Below are positions 36,903 through 47,400 of a stretch of 64,000 nt of DNA, one piece after another. Within the stretch, counting starts at the first letter, position 1; every line of letters begins with the position of its first letter. The notes beneath the pieces are model-generated. The model worked only from the letters and a program-made list of their open reading frames with translations, was not told where the DNA came from and made no database searches. Source of the DNA: Pseudomonas sp. v388 (GTDB lineage: Bacteria > Pseudomonadota > Gammaproteobacteria > Pseudomonadales > Pseudomonadaceae); contig NZ_RHQN01000012.1 of the NCBI RefSeq assembly GCF_003935425.1, forward strand, positions 1 to 64,000, given 5' to 3'. The translations under genes and the position numbers were made by a program.

Positions 36903-38237
36903 ATGTCCTGGAACAATCGAGTGGTCTGGTCGGAAGGCATGTTCATCGGAACGCAGCACTTCCAGCAGCATGACCGTTACCTGGAAAACCTCATCGACGC
37001 GCGCAGCCGCCCGCTGTCGGCCGGCGCCTGGGGCTTCTCCGAGCTGTTGATCGACCAGGGCCTGCTGGCTCAGGGCAAGCTGGCAATCGTCTCCGCTCGA
37101 GGCCTGTTACCTGACGGGACGCCGTTCAACATTCCTCAGGATGATCTGGCGCCGAGCCCGTTGTGCATCGAAGACAGCTTGCGCGATGGCGTGGTGTACC
37201 TGTCCTTGCCGCTAAAGCGGGCCGGCGCGCGGGATACCGTGGATGAAGGTGAAGTGGTGGGCGCTGCGCGGTATGTCAGCCAGGTGCGCGAAGTGCGCGA
37301 CGACAACGCCCCGTTTGAGAACCGTGCGCCGGTCGCCATCGGCTCCCGTGCGCTGCGTTTGCTGACGGCTCAGGACGGCTTGAGCGATTACGCAACGATT
37401 GGCGTGGTTCGGGTCAAGGAAAAGCGCGCCGATCAGGCGCTGGTGCTGGACGACAGCTACATCCCGCCATTGCTGGACGTCACCGCCAATCGCTCGTTAT
37501 CGGCGTTTCGCAATGAGCTTCAAGGTCTGCTGCGCCAGCGCGGGCAGGCCCTCGCAGGCCGGGTAGTGGCATCGGGCGCGGGCGGCGCGTCGGAGATCGC
37601 GGATTTCATGCTGTTGCAACTGGTCAACCGTGCCGAACCGCTGATCAACCATCTCAGCCAGTTGACACCGCTGCACCCCGAGCGCTTCTACAGCGAACTG
37701 GTGAGCCTGGCCGGTGAGTTTGCGACGTTCTCCAGCGCCGAGCGCCGCCCGGACGACTTCCCGCGTTACCAGCACGACGATCTCGAGTTGAGTTTCACGC
37801 CCGTCATGCACGCACTGCGCGAGGCGCTGTCGATGCTGATCGACAGCAAGGCAGTGCCGATCCCGATCATCGAGAAGGCCTATGGCGTTCACGTCGCGAT
37901 GCTGGCCGACAAGAATCTGATCGACAGCGCCAGCTTCATTCTGGTGGTGCGCGCCGATATTCCGAGTGAGACCCTGCGTGGTCGTTTCAGTCAGCAGAGC
38001 AAGATCGGCTCGGTGGAACACATCCGCGATCTGGTCAACCTCCAGCTGCCGGGTATCGGCCTGCTGCCGTTGCCGGTCGCGCCGCGGCAGATCCCGTTCC
38101 ATGCCGGTTCCACTTATTACGAACTGGACCGTGGCAGCGAGCACTGGAAGCAACTGATGCACTCGGGCGGTTTCGCATTCCATGTGGCCGGAGAGTTCCC
38201 AGGCCTGAACCTGGCTTTCTGGGCTATTCGAGGATAA
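36903..38237 (+). CDS. tssK: T6SS baseplate-membrane adaptor TssK
   Basis: This 444-residue protein has the conserved N-terminus WNNRVVWSEGMFIGTQHFQQHDRYLE, QDGLSDYATIGVVRVKE, and IPIIEKAYGVHVAML, and a receptor-binding-like C-terminus (IPFHAGSTYYELDRGSEHWKQL). It docks the baseplate on TssL and TssM. It lies 15 bases after tssJ and 6 bases before tssL. Confidence 0.95.
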   Translation: MSWNNRVVWSEGMFIGTQHFQQHDRYLENLIDARSRPLSAGAWGFSELLIDQGLLAQGKLAIVSARGLLPDGTPFNIPQDDLAPSPLCIEDSLRDGVVYLSLPLKRAGARDTVDEGEVVGAARYVSQVREVRDDNAPFENRAPVAIGSRALRLLTAQDGLSDYATIGVVRVKEKRADQALVLDDSYIPPLLDVTANRSLSAFRNELQGLLRQRGQALAGRVVASGAGGASEIADFMLLQLVNRAEPLINHLSQLTPLHPERFYSELVSLAGEFATFSSAERRPDDFPRYQHDDLELSFTPVMHALREALSMLIDSKAVPIPIIEKAYGVHVAMLADKNLIDSASFILVVRADIPSETLRGRFSQQSKIGSVEHIRDLVNLQLPGIGLLPLPVAPRQIPFHAGSTYYELDRGSEHWKQLMHSGGFAFHVAGEFPGLNLAFWAIRG

Positions 38238-38243
38238 ATCGCG

Positions 38244-39563
38244 ATGCAGTCCAACGACGATTTTCCCGGGTCGGGCGCGCCGGCCGGCGACCGTACCCAA
38301 TTCATGCCTCGCCCTGGTGGTCGGTCTGCGCCTGCCGGCGCGCCGCAGCCACAGGCGCCGTTGCAGGTGCCGTCCGCGCCGTTGAGCGGCGGCCAGGCGC
38401 AAGGGCTCAATCCGCTGGAAAGTGCAGCCGGTCCGTTGTTGGCATTGCTCACACGGCTGCGCAGCACCATCGCCCACCCCGCGCCTGCCAGTCTGCGTGC
38501 ACAACTGCTGGCCTACCTGCGCCAGTTCGAAGAGCGGGCGGAAGAGGCGGGCGTGGTGCGCAACGACGTACTGCTGGCGCGTTACGTGTTGTGTACCGCG
38601 CTGGACGAAGCGGTCATGAGCACGCCTTGGGGCAGCACCAGCGAATGGGGCAAGCAAAGCCTGTTGATCACCGTGCATAACGAAGCCTGGGGCGGGGAAA
38701 AGGTCTTCCAGTTGCTCGATCACTGCCTGCAAAGTCCGCGTGAACGGCTGTACCTGCTGGAGTTGCTGTACCTGTGCATGTGCCTGGGTTTCGAAGGACG
38801 CTATCGGGTCATGAACAATGGCCGCAGCGAACTCGAAGCGCTGCGCGAACGCACCAGCGCAGCGATTCGAAGCGCACGGGGCGAATACGAGCGCGAGTTG
38901 TCGCCGCACTGGCGCGGTCTGACCATGGCGCGTGACCGCCTGACTCAGTTCATGCCGCCTTGGGTCGGCGTCGCAATCGGTCTGGCGCTGTTGTTGCTGC
39001 TGCTGTTCGTGTTGCGCCTGAAGCTGGCGTCCGATGCCGAGCCGGTGTTCAAGAACATCCATGCACTGGGCGAGATTCCAGTGCAGTCCATCGACCGGCC
39101 GGTAGTCCAGCCCAAACTGGTGGAACGGCCACGTCTGGCCGGCTTCCTGGCCGAAGAAATCAAGGCTGGCAAGGTGGCGGTCGAAGACGCGGTGGATCGT
39201 TCGGTGGTGACCATTCGTGGCGACGAACTGTTCGCTTCGGGCAGCGCCACTATCGTGGACGACTTCCAGCCGTTGATGCTGCGCATCGCCGATGCGATTC
39301 GCAAAGTGAAGGGCGACGTGCGGGTCGCCGGCCACAGTGACAATCGACCTATCGCAACACTGCGCTTCCCGTCCAACTGGGCGTTGTCCGAAGCGCGCGC
39401 CGAGCAGGTTCTGCACATCCTCGCGGCCAAGACCGGCCAGCCTCAACGCTTCACCGCCGAGGGCCGCAGCGACACCGAACCGCTGGCTTCCAATGCCACC
39501 GCCGAAGGCAGGGCGAAAAATCGTCGGGTTGAAATCACTGTGTTGGCGGAGGGGGTCGAGTGA
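38244..39563 (+). CDS. tssL: T6SS membrane protein TssL with OmpA-like domain
   Basis: This 439-residue protein has a cytoplasmic DotU domain (about 55-215; PASLRAQLLAYLRQFEE, ARYVLCTALDEAVMSTPWG, WGGEKVFQLLD), one transmembrane helix (about 238-258) and a C-terminal OmpA/peptidoglycan-binding domain (ELFASGSATI..., VAGHSDNRPI, RSDTEPLASNATAEGRAKNRRVEI). This is the long, cell-wall-anchored form of TssL. Its stop overlaps the tssM GTG start (GTGA). Confidence 0.95.
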   Translation: MQSNDDFPGSGAPAGDRTQFMPRPGGRSAPAGAPQPQAPLQVPSAPLSGGQAQGLNPLESAAGPLLALLTRLRSTIAHPAPASLRAQLLAYLRQFEERAEEAGVVRNDVLLARYVLCTALDEAVMSTPWGSTSEWGKQSLLITVHNEAWGGEKVFQLLDHCLQSPRERLYLLELLYLCMCLGFEGRYRVMNNGRSELEALRERTSAAIRSARGEYERELSPHWRGLTMARDRLTQFMPPWVGVAIGLALLLLLLFVLRLKLASDAEPVFKNIHALGEIPVQSIDRPVVQPKLVERPRLAGFLAEEIKAGKVAVEDAVDRSVVTIRGDELFASGSATIVDDFQPLMLRIADAIRKVKGDVRVAGHSDNRPIATLRFPSNWALSEARAEQVLHILAAKTGQPQRFTAEGRSDTEPLASNATAEGRAKNRRVEITVLAEGVE

Positions 39564-42500
39564 AGGCGTTTTTCGGTTTTGTCGTTCGCTGGGTCGTCCC
39601 GCTGCTGGGACTGATTGCCCTGAGCCTGATCATCTGGTTCGTCGGCCCGCTGCTTGAAGCCCTGGTCCCGGAAGGACGTCGCTGGGCAGTGATTGCCCTG
39701 CTGTTTGCGGTGTGGATCGGTTATCGCACCTGGCGCATCGTCCAGGCCCGCCAACAGGCGGCCAAGGTCATGCAGAGCCTGGCCGCCGAAACCGCGCCGG
39801 ATCCTGCCAGCGTCGCAACCGCCGAGGAACTGGCGATCCTGCGCGAACGCATGGATGAAGCGCTGGCTCTGCTCAAGAAAGCACGTCTTGGCGGCGATCA
39901 GCGGCGCAATCTGTACGAATTGCCCTGGTACGTGATCATCGGCCCGCCCGGTTCGGGCAAGACCACCGCGCTGGTCAACTCCGGACTGCATTTTCCTCTG
40001 GCTGCGCAGTTGGGCGCCGGGGCGATTCGCGGCGTGGGCGGTACGCGCAACTGCGACTGGTGGTTCACCGATCAGGCTGTGTTGCTGGATACCGCAGGCC
40101 GCTACACCACCCAGGACAGCCATGCGCAGGTGGACAAAGCCGCCTGGCTGGGCTTTCTCGACCTGCTGAAAACCCAGCGCGCCCGACGGCCCATCGACGG
40201 CGCGTTCATCGCCATCAGTCTTTCCGACCTGCTGTTGGGCAGCGAGGCCGAGCGCGCTGCGCATGCCATTGCGATCCGCTCGCGAATTCAGGAGCTGCAC
40301 ACTCAGCTGGGCGTGCGCTTCCCGATCTACCTGATGCTGACCAAGATGGACCTGGTGCCCGGTTTCATGGAGTTCTTCGACGCCTTGAGCAAGGATGAAC
40401 GGGCTCAGGTGTGGGGCATGACGTTTGCGCTGGACGACGGCAAGAGCGTCGACGGTCCGTTGCAGGACTTCCAGAGTGAATTCGCCGCGCTTGAGCAGCG
40501 CCTCAACGCCCGGCTGGTAGAGCGCCTGCAACAGGAGCGCGACCCGGCTCGGCGCGACCTGATCTACGGTTTTGCACAGCAATTTGCGGCCATCCGCCAA
40601 TCCCTTCAGCAGTTTCTCGATAGCGTGTTCAAGCCTAATTCGTTCGAGGAGCGTGCATTGCTGCGCGGTGTGTACTTCACCAGCGGCACCCAGGAAGGCA
40701 GCCCGATCGACCGTCTGATCGGGGCGATGGCGCAGAGCATGAACCTGGACCGCCAGCAGCTGGCGCGTCAGACCGGCACCGGCCGCAGCTATTTCATCGA
40801 AAAACTGTTCACGGCTGTGGCCTTCGCCGAACAAGGCCTGATGGGTGTCGATCCGAAGGTCGAGAGGCGCCGCAAGTGGATGGCCCGGGGCGTGCTGGCT
40901 GCGACCGTTGCCATCGTGTTGCTGGTGAGCGCAGCCTGGCTGGTGAGCTACAACGCCAACCAGGCGTATATCGCGCAGGTCGACCAGAAGGTCGCGCCGC
41001 TGGGCCAGACCGTGCAGAACCTGAGCCCGGCGCAGCGCGATGTGCTGGCGGTCCTGCCGTTGCTTAACGCGGTCCGGCATCTGGCTGGCGATCCGCCGTC
41101 CTGGTCCCGCGGGCTGGGCTTGTATCAGGGCGACATGCTGGAAGCCGAATCGAGCAGCGTCTACCGCAAGCTGTTGATTGCCGTGTTCGCGCCACGGCTG
41201 GTGACCCGCATCGAGGAGCAATTGCACAACGGTGGCTCGTCGGACTACCTGTACGAAGGCCTCAAAGCCTACCTGATGCTCGCCGACAACGAACATTACG
41301 ATCCAGACTTCATCAAGGCCTGGATCGCACTGGATTGGGAACGCAGCCTGCCTCGCGATCTGGCACCGGAGCAGCGCCTGGCGTTGGGTGAGCATCTGCA
41401 GGCGTTGTTCGAGCGGCATCCGCCCAATGCACGCCTGGACCAGCGGCTGATCGACGATCTGCGTCGGCAGTTGCAGCAATTGCCGCTGGCCCAGCGAGTC
41501 TATGACCGGGTCAAACGGCAAAAACTGCCCGACGGCGTGTCCGATTTCCGGCTCAGCGAAGCGGGTGGCCGAGATGCGGCGCTGGTGTTCAGTCGCAAGA
41601 GCGGCAAGCCGCTGGCCGAGCCGCTCAGTGGATTGTTTACCGCCAAAGGCTATCGCGAAGGGTTCTTGCTCAGCAGCCTGAACCAGGCCGGGACCATCGC
41701 TGAAGAACAGTGGGTGCTGGGGCGTGATCAGGCTGAGCAGCTCGACGTCGCCAGCCTTGCCGCTGAAGTGCGCAGCCTGTATTTCCAGGACTATGTGCGC
41801 CAGTGGGATGCGTTGCTGGCGGATATCGACTTCGTGCCCATCACCAGCGTGGCCCAGGCGGCTGACGTGCTGCGGGTGATTTCCGGCCCGGCTTCGCCGC
41901 TCAAGAAGGTGCTGGCGGCTGTTGCGAAGGAAACCGACCTGCAAGCGGAGCAGCGTCTGTTGGCCGAGCAAGGCAAGAAAGCCGACGACAATGTCGATCA
42001 GCTCAAGCAGCGCTTGGGTTCTCTGCTCGGCCAGCAACAAGCCGCTGCCAACAGCGCGCCGGTCGCGGTGGATGATCCGGTCAGCGCCCATTTCGCCGAA
42101 CTCAAGGCGCTGGTCAGCAAAGGTGAAGGCGAGCCTGCGGCCATCGATGCGTTGTTGAGCGACATGAATGCGCTCTACGTGCAGGTCAGCGCCATGGTCG
42201 GCGCCAGTGGCGACGCCTTGCTCGGCGAAGCCAAGAATCAGGCCTCAGCGGCGGCTGCGCGGGTCAGCCTGACTGCCGAACGCCAGCCTCGGCTGGTGCA
42301 GGGCCTGGTCAAGTCCGTGGTGAACTCCACCACCAACACCATGATGGGCGGCGTGCGTAACCAGCTCAATGCGGCCTGGGTCAGCGAAGTGGTGAACGTC
42401 TATCGCCAGTCCCTCGGTGGCCGCTATCCGATGTCTCCGGGCAGCGCCCGCGACGCAACGCTGGACGACTTCGGTCAGTTTTTCGGCGTTGGCGGCGTGA

Positions 42501-43063
42501 TGGACAACTACTTTCGCAAGTACCTGCAACCTTACGTCGACACTTCGGCGAGCGCCTGGCGCTGGCAGCCGGGCGCGGCCCAGAAGCTGGGTATCAATGC
42601 CGGGGTGTTGCAGACGTTCCAGCGCGCCAGTGCCATTCGTGATGCGTTCTTCCGCGCAGGCGGCACTCAGCCGACCGTGCGCTTTGAACTCAAGCCGGTG
42701 GCGATGGACGCATCCATTACCCAATTCCTGCTTGACCTCGACGGACAGCAGATCAGCTACGACCACGGCCCGAGCCGTCCGGTTGCGATGCAATGGCCCA
42801 ACCCTGGCAGTATCGGCGTGGTGCGGCTGTCGATCTCGCCGCCTTCCGCCAGCGGGCGGTCGGGCATTACGCTGGACGGACCGTGGGCGTGGTTCAGGCT
42901 GCTCGATCAGGCGGATCTGACCGCCGGCAATTCGCCGGACCGTTTCAACCTGCGGCTGCGGGTCGATGGCGCGAGCATCGCCTACGAACTGCGCGCCAAC
43001 AGCGCGTTCAACCCGTTCAAGAGCCGTGTATTGAGCGGCTTCAGCCTGCCGGAGCGGCTATGA
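39560..43063 (+). CDS. tssM: T6SS membrane protein TssM (IcmF)
   Basis: This 1167-residue protein has two N-terminal transmembrane helices (about 10-55), an intact Walker A GPPGSGKT (about 134-141) with Walker B-like LLDTAGRYTTQD, a third transmembrane segment (about 440-462), and a long periplasmic part ending in NPFKSRVLSGFSLPERL. It spans the envelope and links TssL and TssJ. The start is a GTG overlapping tssL; its stop overlaps the tagF ATG. Antisense open frames of up to 880 codons here are compositional shadows. Confidence 0.95.
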   Translation: MKAFFGFVVRWVVPLLGLIALSLIIWFVGPLLEALVPEGRRWAVIALLFAVWIGYRTWRIVQARQQAAKVMQSLAAETAPDPASVATAEELAILRERMDEALALLKKARLGGDQRRNLYELPWYVIIGPPGSGKTTALVNSGLHFPLAAQLGAGAIRGVGGTRNCDWWFTDQAVLLDTAGRYTTQDSHAQVDKAAWLGFLDLLKTQRARRPIDGAFIAISLSDLLLGSEAERAAHAIAIRSRIQELHTQLGVRFPIYLMLTKMDLVPGFMEFFDALSKDERAQVWGMTFALDDGKSVDGPLQDFQSEFAALEQRLNARLVERLQQERDPARRDLIYGFAQQFAAIRQSLQQFLDSVFKPNSFEERALLRGVYFTSGTQEGSPIDRLIGAMAQSMNLDRQQLARQTGTGRSYFIEKLFTAVAFAEQGLMGVDPKVERRRKWMARGVLAATVAIVLLVSAAWLVSYNANQAYIAQVDQKVAPLGQTVQNLSPAQRDVLAVLPLLNAVRHLAGDPPSWSRGLGLYQGDMLEAESSSVYRKLLIAVFAPRLVTRIEEQLHNGGSSDYLYEGLKAYLMLADNEHYDPDFIKAWIALDWERSLPRDLAPEQRLALGEHLQALFERHPPNARLDQRLIDDLRRQLQQLPLAQRVYDRVKRQKLPDGVSDFRLSEAGGRDAALVFSRKSGKPLAEPLSGLFTAKGYREGFLLSSLNQAGTIAEEQWVLGRDQAEQLDVASLAAEVRSLYFQDYVRQWDALLADIDFVPITSVAQAADVLRVISGPASPLKKVLAAVAKETDLQAEQRLLAEQGKKADDNVDQLKQRLGSLLGQQQAAANSAPVAVDDPVSAHFAELKALVSKGEGEPAAIDALLSDMNALYVQVSAMVGASGDALLGEAKNQASAAAARVSLTAERQPRLVQGLVKSVVNSTTNTMMGGVRNQLNAAWVSEVVNVYRQSLGGRYPMSPGSARDATLDDFGQFFGVGGVMDNYFRKYLQPYVDTSASAWRWQPGAAQKLGINAGVLQTFQRASAIRDAFFRAGGTQPTVRFELKPVAMDASITQFLLDLDGQQISYDHGPSRPVAMQWPNPGSIGVVRLSISPPSASGRSGITLDGPWAWFRLLDQADLTAGNSPDRFNLRLRVDGASIAYELRANSAFNPFKSRVLSGFSLPERL

Positions 43064-43713
43064 CCACCTCAGGCTTTTACGGAAAGCTGGCCAGCCGGGG
43101 CGATTTCGTCAGCCGTGGCTTGCCGCAAAGCTTCATTCAGCCTTGGGACGCGTGGCTGGCGTCCGGCCTGCTGGCCAGTCAGCAACAGCTCGGCGCCGCC
43201 TGGCTGGACGCGTATCTGGTCAGCCCGCTGTGGCGTTTTGTGCTGGCCGCGGACGTCTGCGGAGCGGATGCCGTAGTCGGCGTGCTGATGCCGAGCATCG
43301 ACCGGGTAGGGCGTTACTTCCCGTTGACCCTGGCCGTGACCCTCGACCATGAACAGGCGCTCGCGGGACTCATCGGCAGTGCGGACGACTGGTTCGAACA
43401 GGCGGAAGACCTGCTGTTGGGAACGCTGGAAGCTGACGCTACCTTCGAAGCATTCGAAGCCGGATTGCAGGCACTGGGCCGTCCTGCCGTGAATACCCGA
43501 GAAGCGGTCAGTGAATTCGCCGGGTTGCAGCGCTTTGCGGCCGCCTCGCCCCAAGCACGTCATGCGGCATTGGCCGAACAGGCGTGTGTCGGCGCCAGCC
43601 TGTGGTGGGGCAAGGGCTCGCAGAGCATTGCGCCCGGCTTGCTGCGTTGCTCAGGGCTGCCGGCCGCTGCGCAGTTTGGTCGTTTCCTGTTGGGCCGGGA
43701 GGCGTCGGTCTGA
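43060..43713 (+). CDS. tagF: T6SS-associated negative regulator TagF
   Basis: This 217-residue protein has the TagF/DUF2094 pattern: GFYGKLASRGDFVSRGLPQSFIQPWDAWL at the start, SPLWRFVLAADVCG, VGVLMPSIDRVGRYFPLTLA and ASLWWGKGSQS. In HSI-I systems TagF restrains firing by binding Fha, independently of the phosphorylation pathway. It is translationally coupled to tssM (ATGA) and to pppA (TGATG). Unlike P. aeruginosa TagF-PppA fusions seen in some bacteria, the two are separate here. Confidence 0.92.
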   Translation: MTTSGFYGKLASRGDFVSRGLPQSFIQPWDAWLASGLLASQQQLGAAWLDAYLVSPLWRFVLAADVCGADAVVGVLMPSIDRVGRYFPLTLAVTLDHEQALAGLIGSADDWFEQAEDLLLGTLEADATFEAFEAGLQALGRPAVNTREAVSEFAGLQRFAAASPQARHAALAEQACVGASLWWGKGSQSIAPGLLRCSGLPAAAQFGRFLLGREASV

Positions 43714-44441
43714 TGCTGCCAGCTTCGTCCATTACGTATAAATCGGCCAGCTACAGCCATGTAGGCATGGTGCGTCAGATCAACGAAGACGCGTTCCTGG
43801 AAGTGCCCCAAGACGGGCTCTGGGTCGTGGCCGACGGCATGGGCGGCCATGCGGCCGGCGATTACGTCAGCAGCCTGATCGTGGACAGCCTGCGCGGCGT
43901 CCAGGCTCGCGACCTGCTCGATACCTACTGCGAGCATTTGCGTCAGCGTCTGGACGAAGTCAACGCTGCCGTGCGCGAAGAAACCCGGGTACGCGCCGTG
44001 AGCATGATGGGCAGCACCGTCGTGTTGCTGGTCGTGCGCGCCGATGAAGCCGTCTGCCTATGGGCCGGTGACAGTCGTTTGTACCGGCTGCGCGATGGGG
44101 TGCTCGAAAGCATCTCGCGTGACCACAGTTACGTGCAGGACCTGATGGACAGCGGGCTGCTCGATGAAGCCCAGGCGCGGGTTCACCCACGCGGCAATAT
44201 CGTGACCCGCGCCGTCGGTGTTCAGGATCGGCTGGAGCTGGCGCAGGTCCAGCTTGAGGTGAAGCCCGGCGACAGCTATCTGCTGTGCAGCGACGGTCTG
44301 AACAAGACCGCCGAAGACCGGGAAATCCGCGACGTGCTCGGGCACCCGGACCCTTACGAAATCGTGCGCAGCCTGGTGCATCTGGGCCTGACCCGGGGCG
44401 CTCCCGACAACATCACCGCCATCGTCGTCAAAGCCGGGTAA
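43713..44441 (+). CDS. pppA: T6SS PP2C-type phosphatase PppA
   Basis: This 242-residue protein has the PP2C metal-binding motifs: VRQINEDAF (about 20-28), VVADGMGGHAAGDYVS, AGDSRLYRLRDG, LLCSDGLNK and GAPDNITAIVV. It reverses PpkA phosphorylation of Fha and so resets the system. The ATG overlaps the tagF stop. The open frame extends upstream to 43584 but only as a shadow of tagF. Confidence 0.95.
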   Translation: MLPASSITYKSASYSHVGMVRQINEDAFLEVPQDGLWVVADGMGGHAAGDYVSSLIVDSLRGVQARDLLDTYCEHLRQRLDEVNAAVREETRVRAVSMMGSTVVLLVVRADEAVCLWAGDSRLYRLRDGVLESISRDHSYVQDLMDSGLLDEAQARVHPRGNIVTRAVGVQDRLELAQVQLEVKPGDSYLLCSDGLNKTAEDREIRDVLGHPDPYEIVRSLVHLGLTRGAPDNITAIVVKAG

Positions 44442-44452
44442 AGAAAGAGCAC

Positions 44453-47400
44453 ATGGACATACTGATTCCTGGATTCGATATCGAGGGCGAAATTGGCGAA
44501 GGCGCCATGGCCACCGTGTACCTGGCGACCCAGCGCTCGCTGGAACGCAAGGTCGCCCTCAAGGTCATGGCCGCCTCGCTGGCCGCCGACCCTTCGTTCT
44601 GTGAACGCTTCCTGCGCGAAGGCCGCACCCTGGCGCGCCTGTCTCATCCGCATACCGTGACCATCCACGACATCGGCAATGTCGACCAGCTGTATTACAT
44701 GGCGATGGAGTTCCTGCCCAACGGCACGCTCAAGGAGCGCATCGCCGCGGGCCTGGCGCCCGAGCAGGGCCTGCTTTACATTCGCCAGATCGCGTCCGCG
44801 CTGGGCTACGCCCATGAGCAGGGCCTTGTGCATCGGGATGTAAAGCCGGCCAACATCCTGTTCCGGGCAGATGGCAACGCGGTGCTGTCGGACTTCGGGA
44901 TCGCCAAGTCGCTGGACGATCGCACCCAGTTCACCCAGGCTGGATTCGCCGTCGGCACGCCCAGCTATATGAGCCCGGAACAGGCGCGGGGCCAGGATAT
45001 CGACGGGCGTGCCGATTTGTACGCGCTAGGCGTGGTGCTCTATGAAATTCTGGTCGGCAAGCTGCCTTACAACGGCGTTGATGCACTGTCCACGGCATTG
45101 GCGCACCTGACCGAGCCGCTTCCGGCGCTGCCGATTCATCATGATCGTTATCAGGACATCCTGAGCCGGCTGCTCGCCAAGGACCCGGCCGAGCGTTTTC
45201 CGGATGCCAGGACTTTACTCGCGGCGCTCGATCAACTGACGCTGGTGGGTGACGAGCGAACCGTATTTCAGCCGGTATTCAAAGCTCCGGTCGATGACGG
45301 GCTGGCAGGTCTGACGCCTGTTTCAATCGACATTCCTGTCACTGCACCACCTGCTTACAAGCCGGCTCCCGCGTCTGAATCCACGCTCGACAAGACCGAA
45401 GTCGATAAACCACGGCGCGGCTCTGCCGTTGCCTTGCTGGCGCTGGCCGTGGCTGCCGCGTTAGGTCTGAGTGGCGCGGGATACTGGTGGCTGAACTCCG
45501 GGTCGCCTGCATCGGTTCCGAGCGCAGCCACAGCGACGCCTGCGGCCAGCGCGACTCCGCCGGTCGTTCCGCAAGCTGCCTCGGTAGCCGCATCGACAAA
45601 ACTGCCGGCCACGACAGACGCCGACGGCGGCCAGCGGCCATTGCTGATGGCAGGTAAAAAGACCCTGTTCCAGCGGGTATTGAGTAAGCCGGGCGCGGCC
45701 TATGCCAGCGCGCCGGGCCAGTCGGCCGATAAACCGCTACCGGCGTTTTCGGTGCTCTACGTCTATCAGCGACAGAGCCTCAATGGTCGCCAGTGGCTGC
45801 GGGTGGGTGCGGCCACGGACGGGCGCAGCGAAGGCTGGTTGCCCGCCGAACAGGTCAGCGACTGGAAACAGAGTCTGGTTTTGAAGTTCACGGAACGCTC
45901 CGGTCGTGCGCCGGTGATGTTCGTCCGCCAGCCGAGCGAATTGGAAAAGCTGATCGCCGATCCGGCAGCGGCGAAGAGCTTGTTGCTCAAGGCCCAGGCC
46001 GAACGCTCCGACAACAGCCAGGTTGTTGCGCTGGAGCCGGCTGCCAGCGCCGTGCCGCAGGACCAGTTCTACCTGCTGCCGATCTTCGAATCGCGGGAAA
46101 GCTTCGACGAAAACGGCCAGCCCGTGCAGTTGCTGAATGTAGCGTCCATCGATCCGGGCAACCTTCCGCAGAAAACCGCCGGCAACGAACTCCGCAAACC
46201 GACCGGGGTAGATGCGTTCCGTACCGCCATAGTGCTGGTGGTCGATACCTCCGTGTCCATGCAGCCTTACATTGATCGCGTGCGCGAAGTGGTTCACGAG
46301 CTGCAAAACAAGATCGCCCAGCGGGGCGAGCTGGACAGCGTCAGCTTCGGCCTGGTCGGCTTTCGCAATAACCCGGAAAAGACGCCCGGGCTTGAGTACC
46401 TGACCAAGACGCTGGTCACCCTGGATCAGGGACGTGATCCGCAGCGTTTCATGCAGCTGGCCCAAGAGGTCAAGGCCACTTCGGTGTCGAGCCACTCGTT
46501 CAACGAGGATTCATTTGCGGGTGTCATGCAGGCGGTCAATGGCCTGAACTGGTCCGGCTACGGCGGGCGCCTGATTCTGCTGGTCAGCGATGCCGGCTCG
46601 CTGCGCAAAAGCGATCCGTTGAGCGGCACCCAGATGAACGAAGCCGAGGTGCGCCAGGCCGCGCTTGGTAAGCAGATCAAGATCTACGCGCTGCATTTGC
46701 GCACCGATGCAGGCAAGAACAATCACGCCTTGGCCGAGCAGCAGTACCGCGTGCTGACCGCCGATGCCAATCCGAAGATCGGCGATTTGTACATTCCCGT
46801 TCAGGGCGGTGATGTACGCAAGTTCGGCGAGCGGGTCGACGAAATTGGTTCGGTGTTTGCCGACCTGGTGCATCAGGTTCGCAGCAACCAGAACCAGGCC
46901 GTGCCGCTGCTCGCTGCCGCGCCAAGCGTCGCAGAGAAGTCAGCCGCTGTGGGTTACGCCATGCACATGGACTTTCTCGGGCGCAAGGCGGCCAGTCAGG
47001 CACCGCAGCTGGTCAGCGCCTGGACCGCGGATCGCGACCTGACCAATCTGTCGCTGCCCGCCTTCCAGGTGTGCGTGATGCTGACCAAGCTGCAGCTCAA
47101 CGATTTGCAGCAATCGCTGAAGCTGATTGTCGATTCAGCACGCAAGACCCAAACCTCGCCCAAGGATTTCTTTCAGGAAATCGCCAGCGCCAGTGCCTAT
47201 ATGAGTCGCGATCCGTCTGCTTTGCGCAAAGGCGGCAATCTGGCCGAAGGTGGCGTATTGGGCGAATACCTCGAAGGACTGCCGTACCGCAGTAAGTCGC
47301 TGAACATGACCCAGGATTTGTGGCTGTCGCTCAGCGTGGCCGAGCAGGAGGACTTCATCGACGAGCTGGATTCCAAGATTCGCTTGTATGAAACCTTCCA

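Noticed and set aside
39443-42091. An 882-codon open frame antisense to tssL and tssM
   Set aside because: It mirrors the codon phase of clear T6SS genes in GC-rich DNA, has no recognisable domain and no ribosome binding site context.
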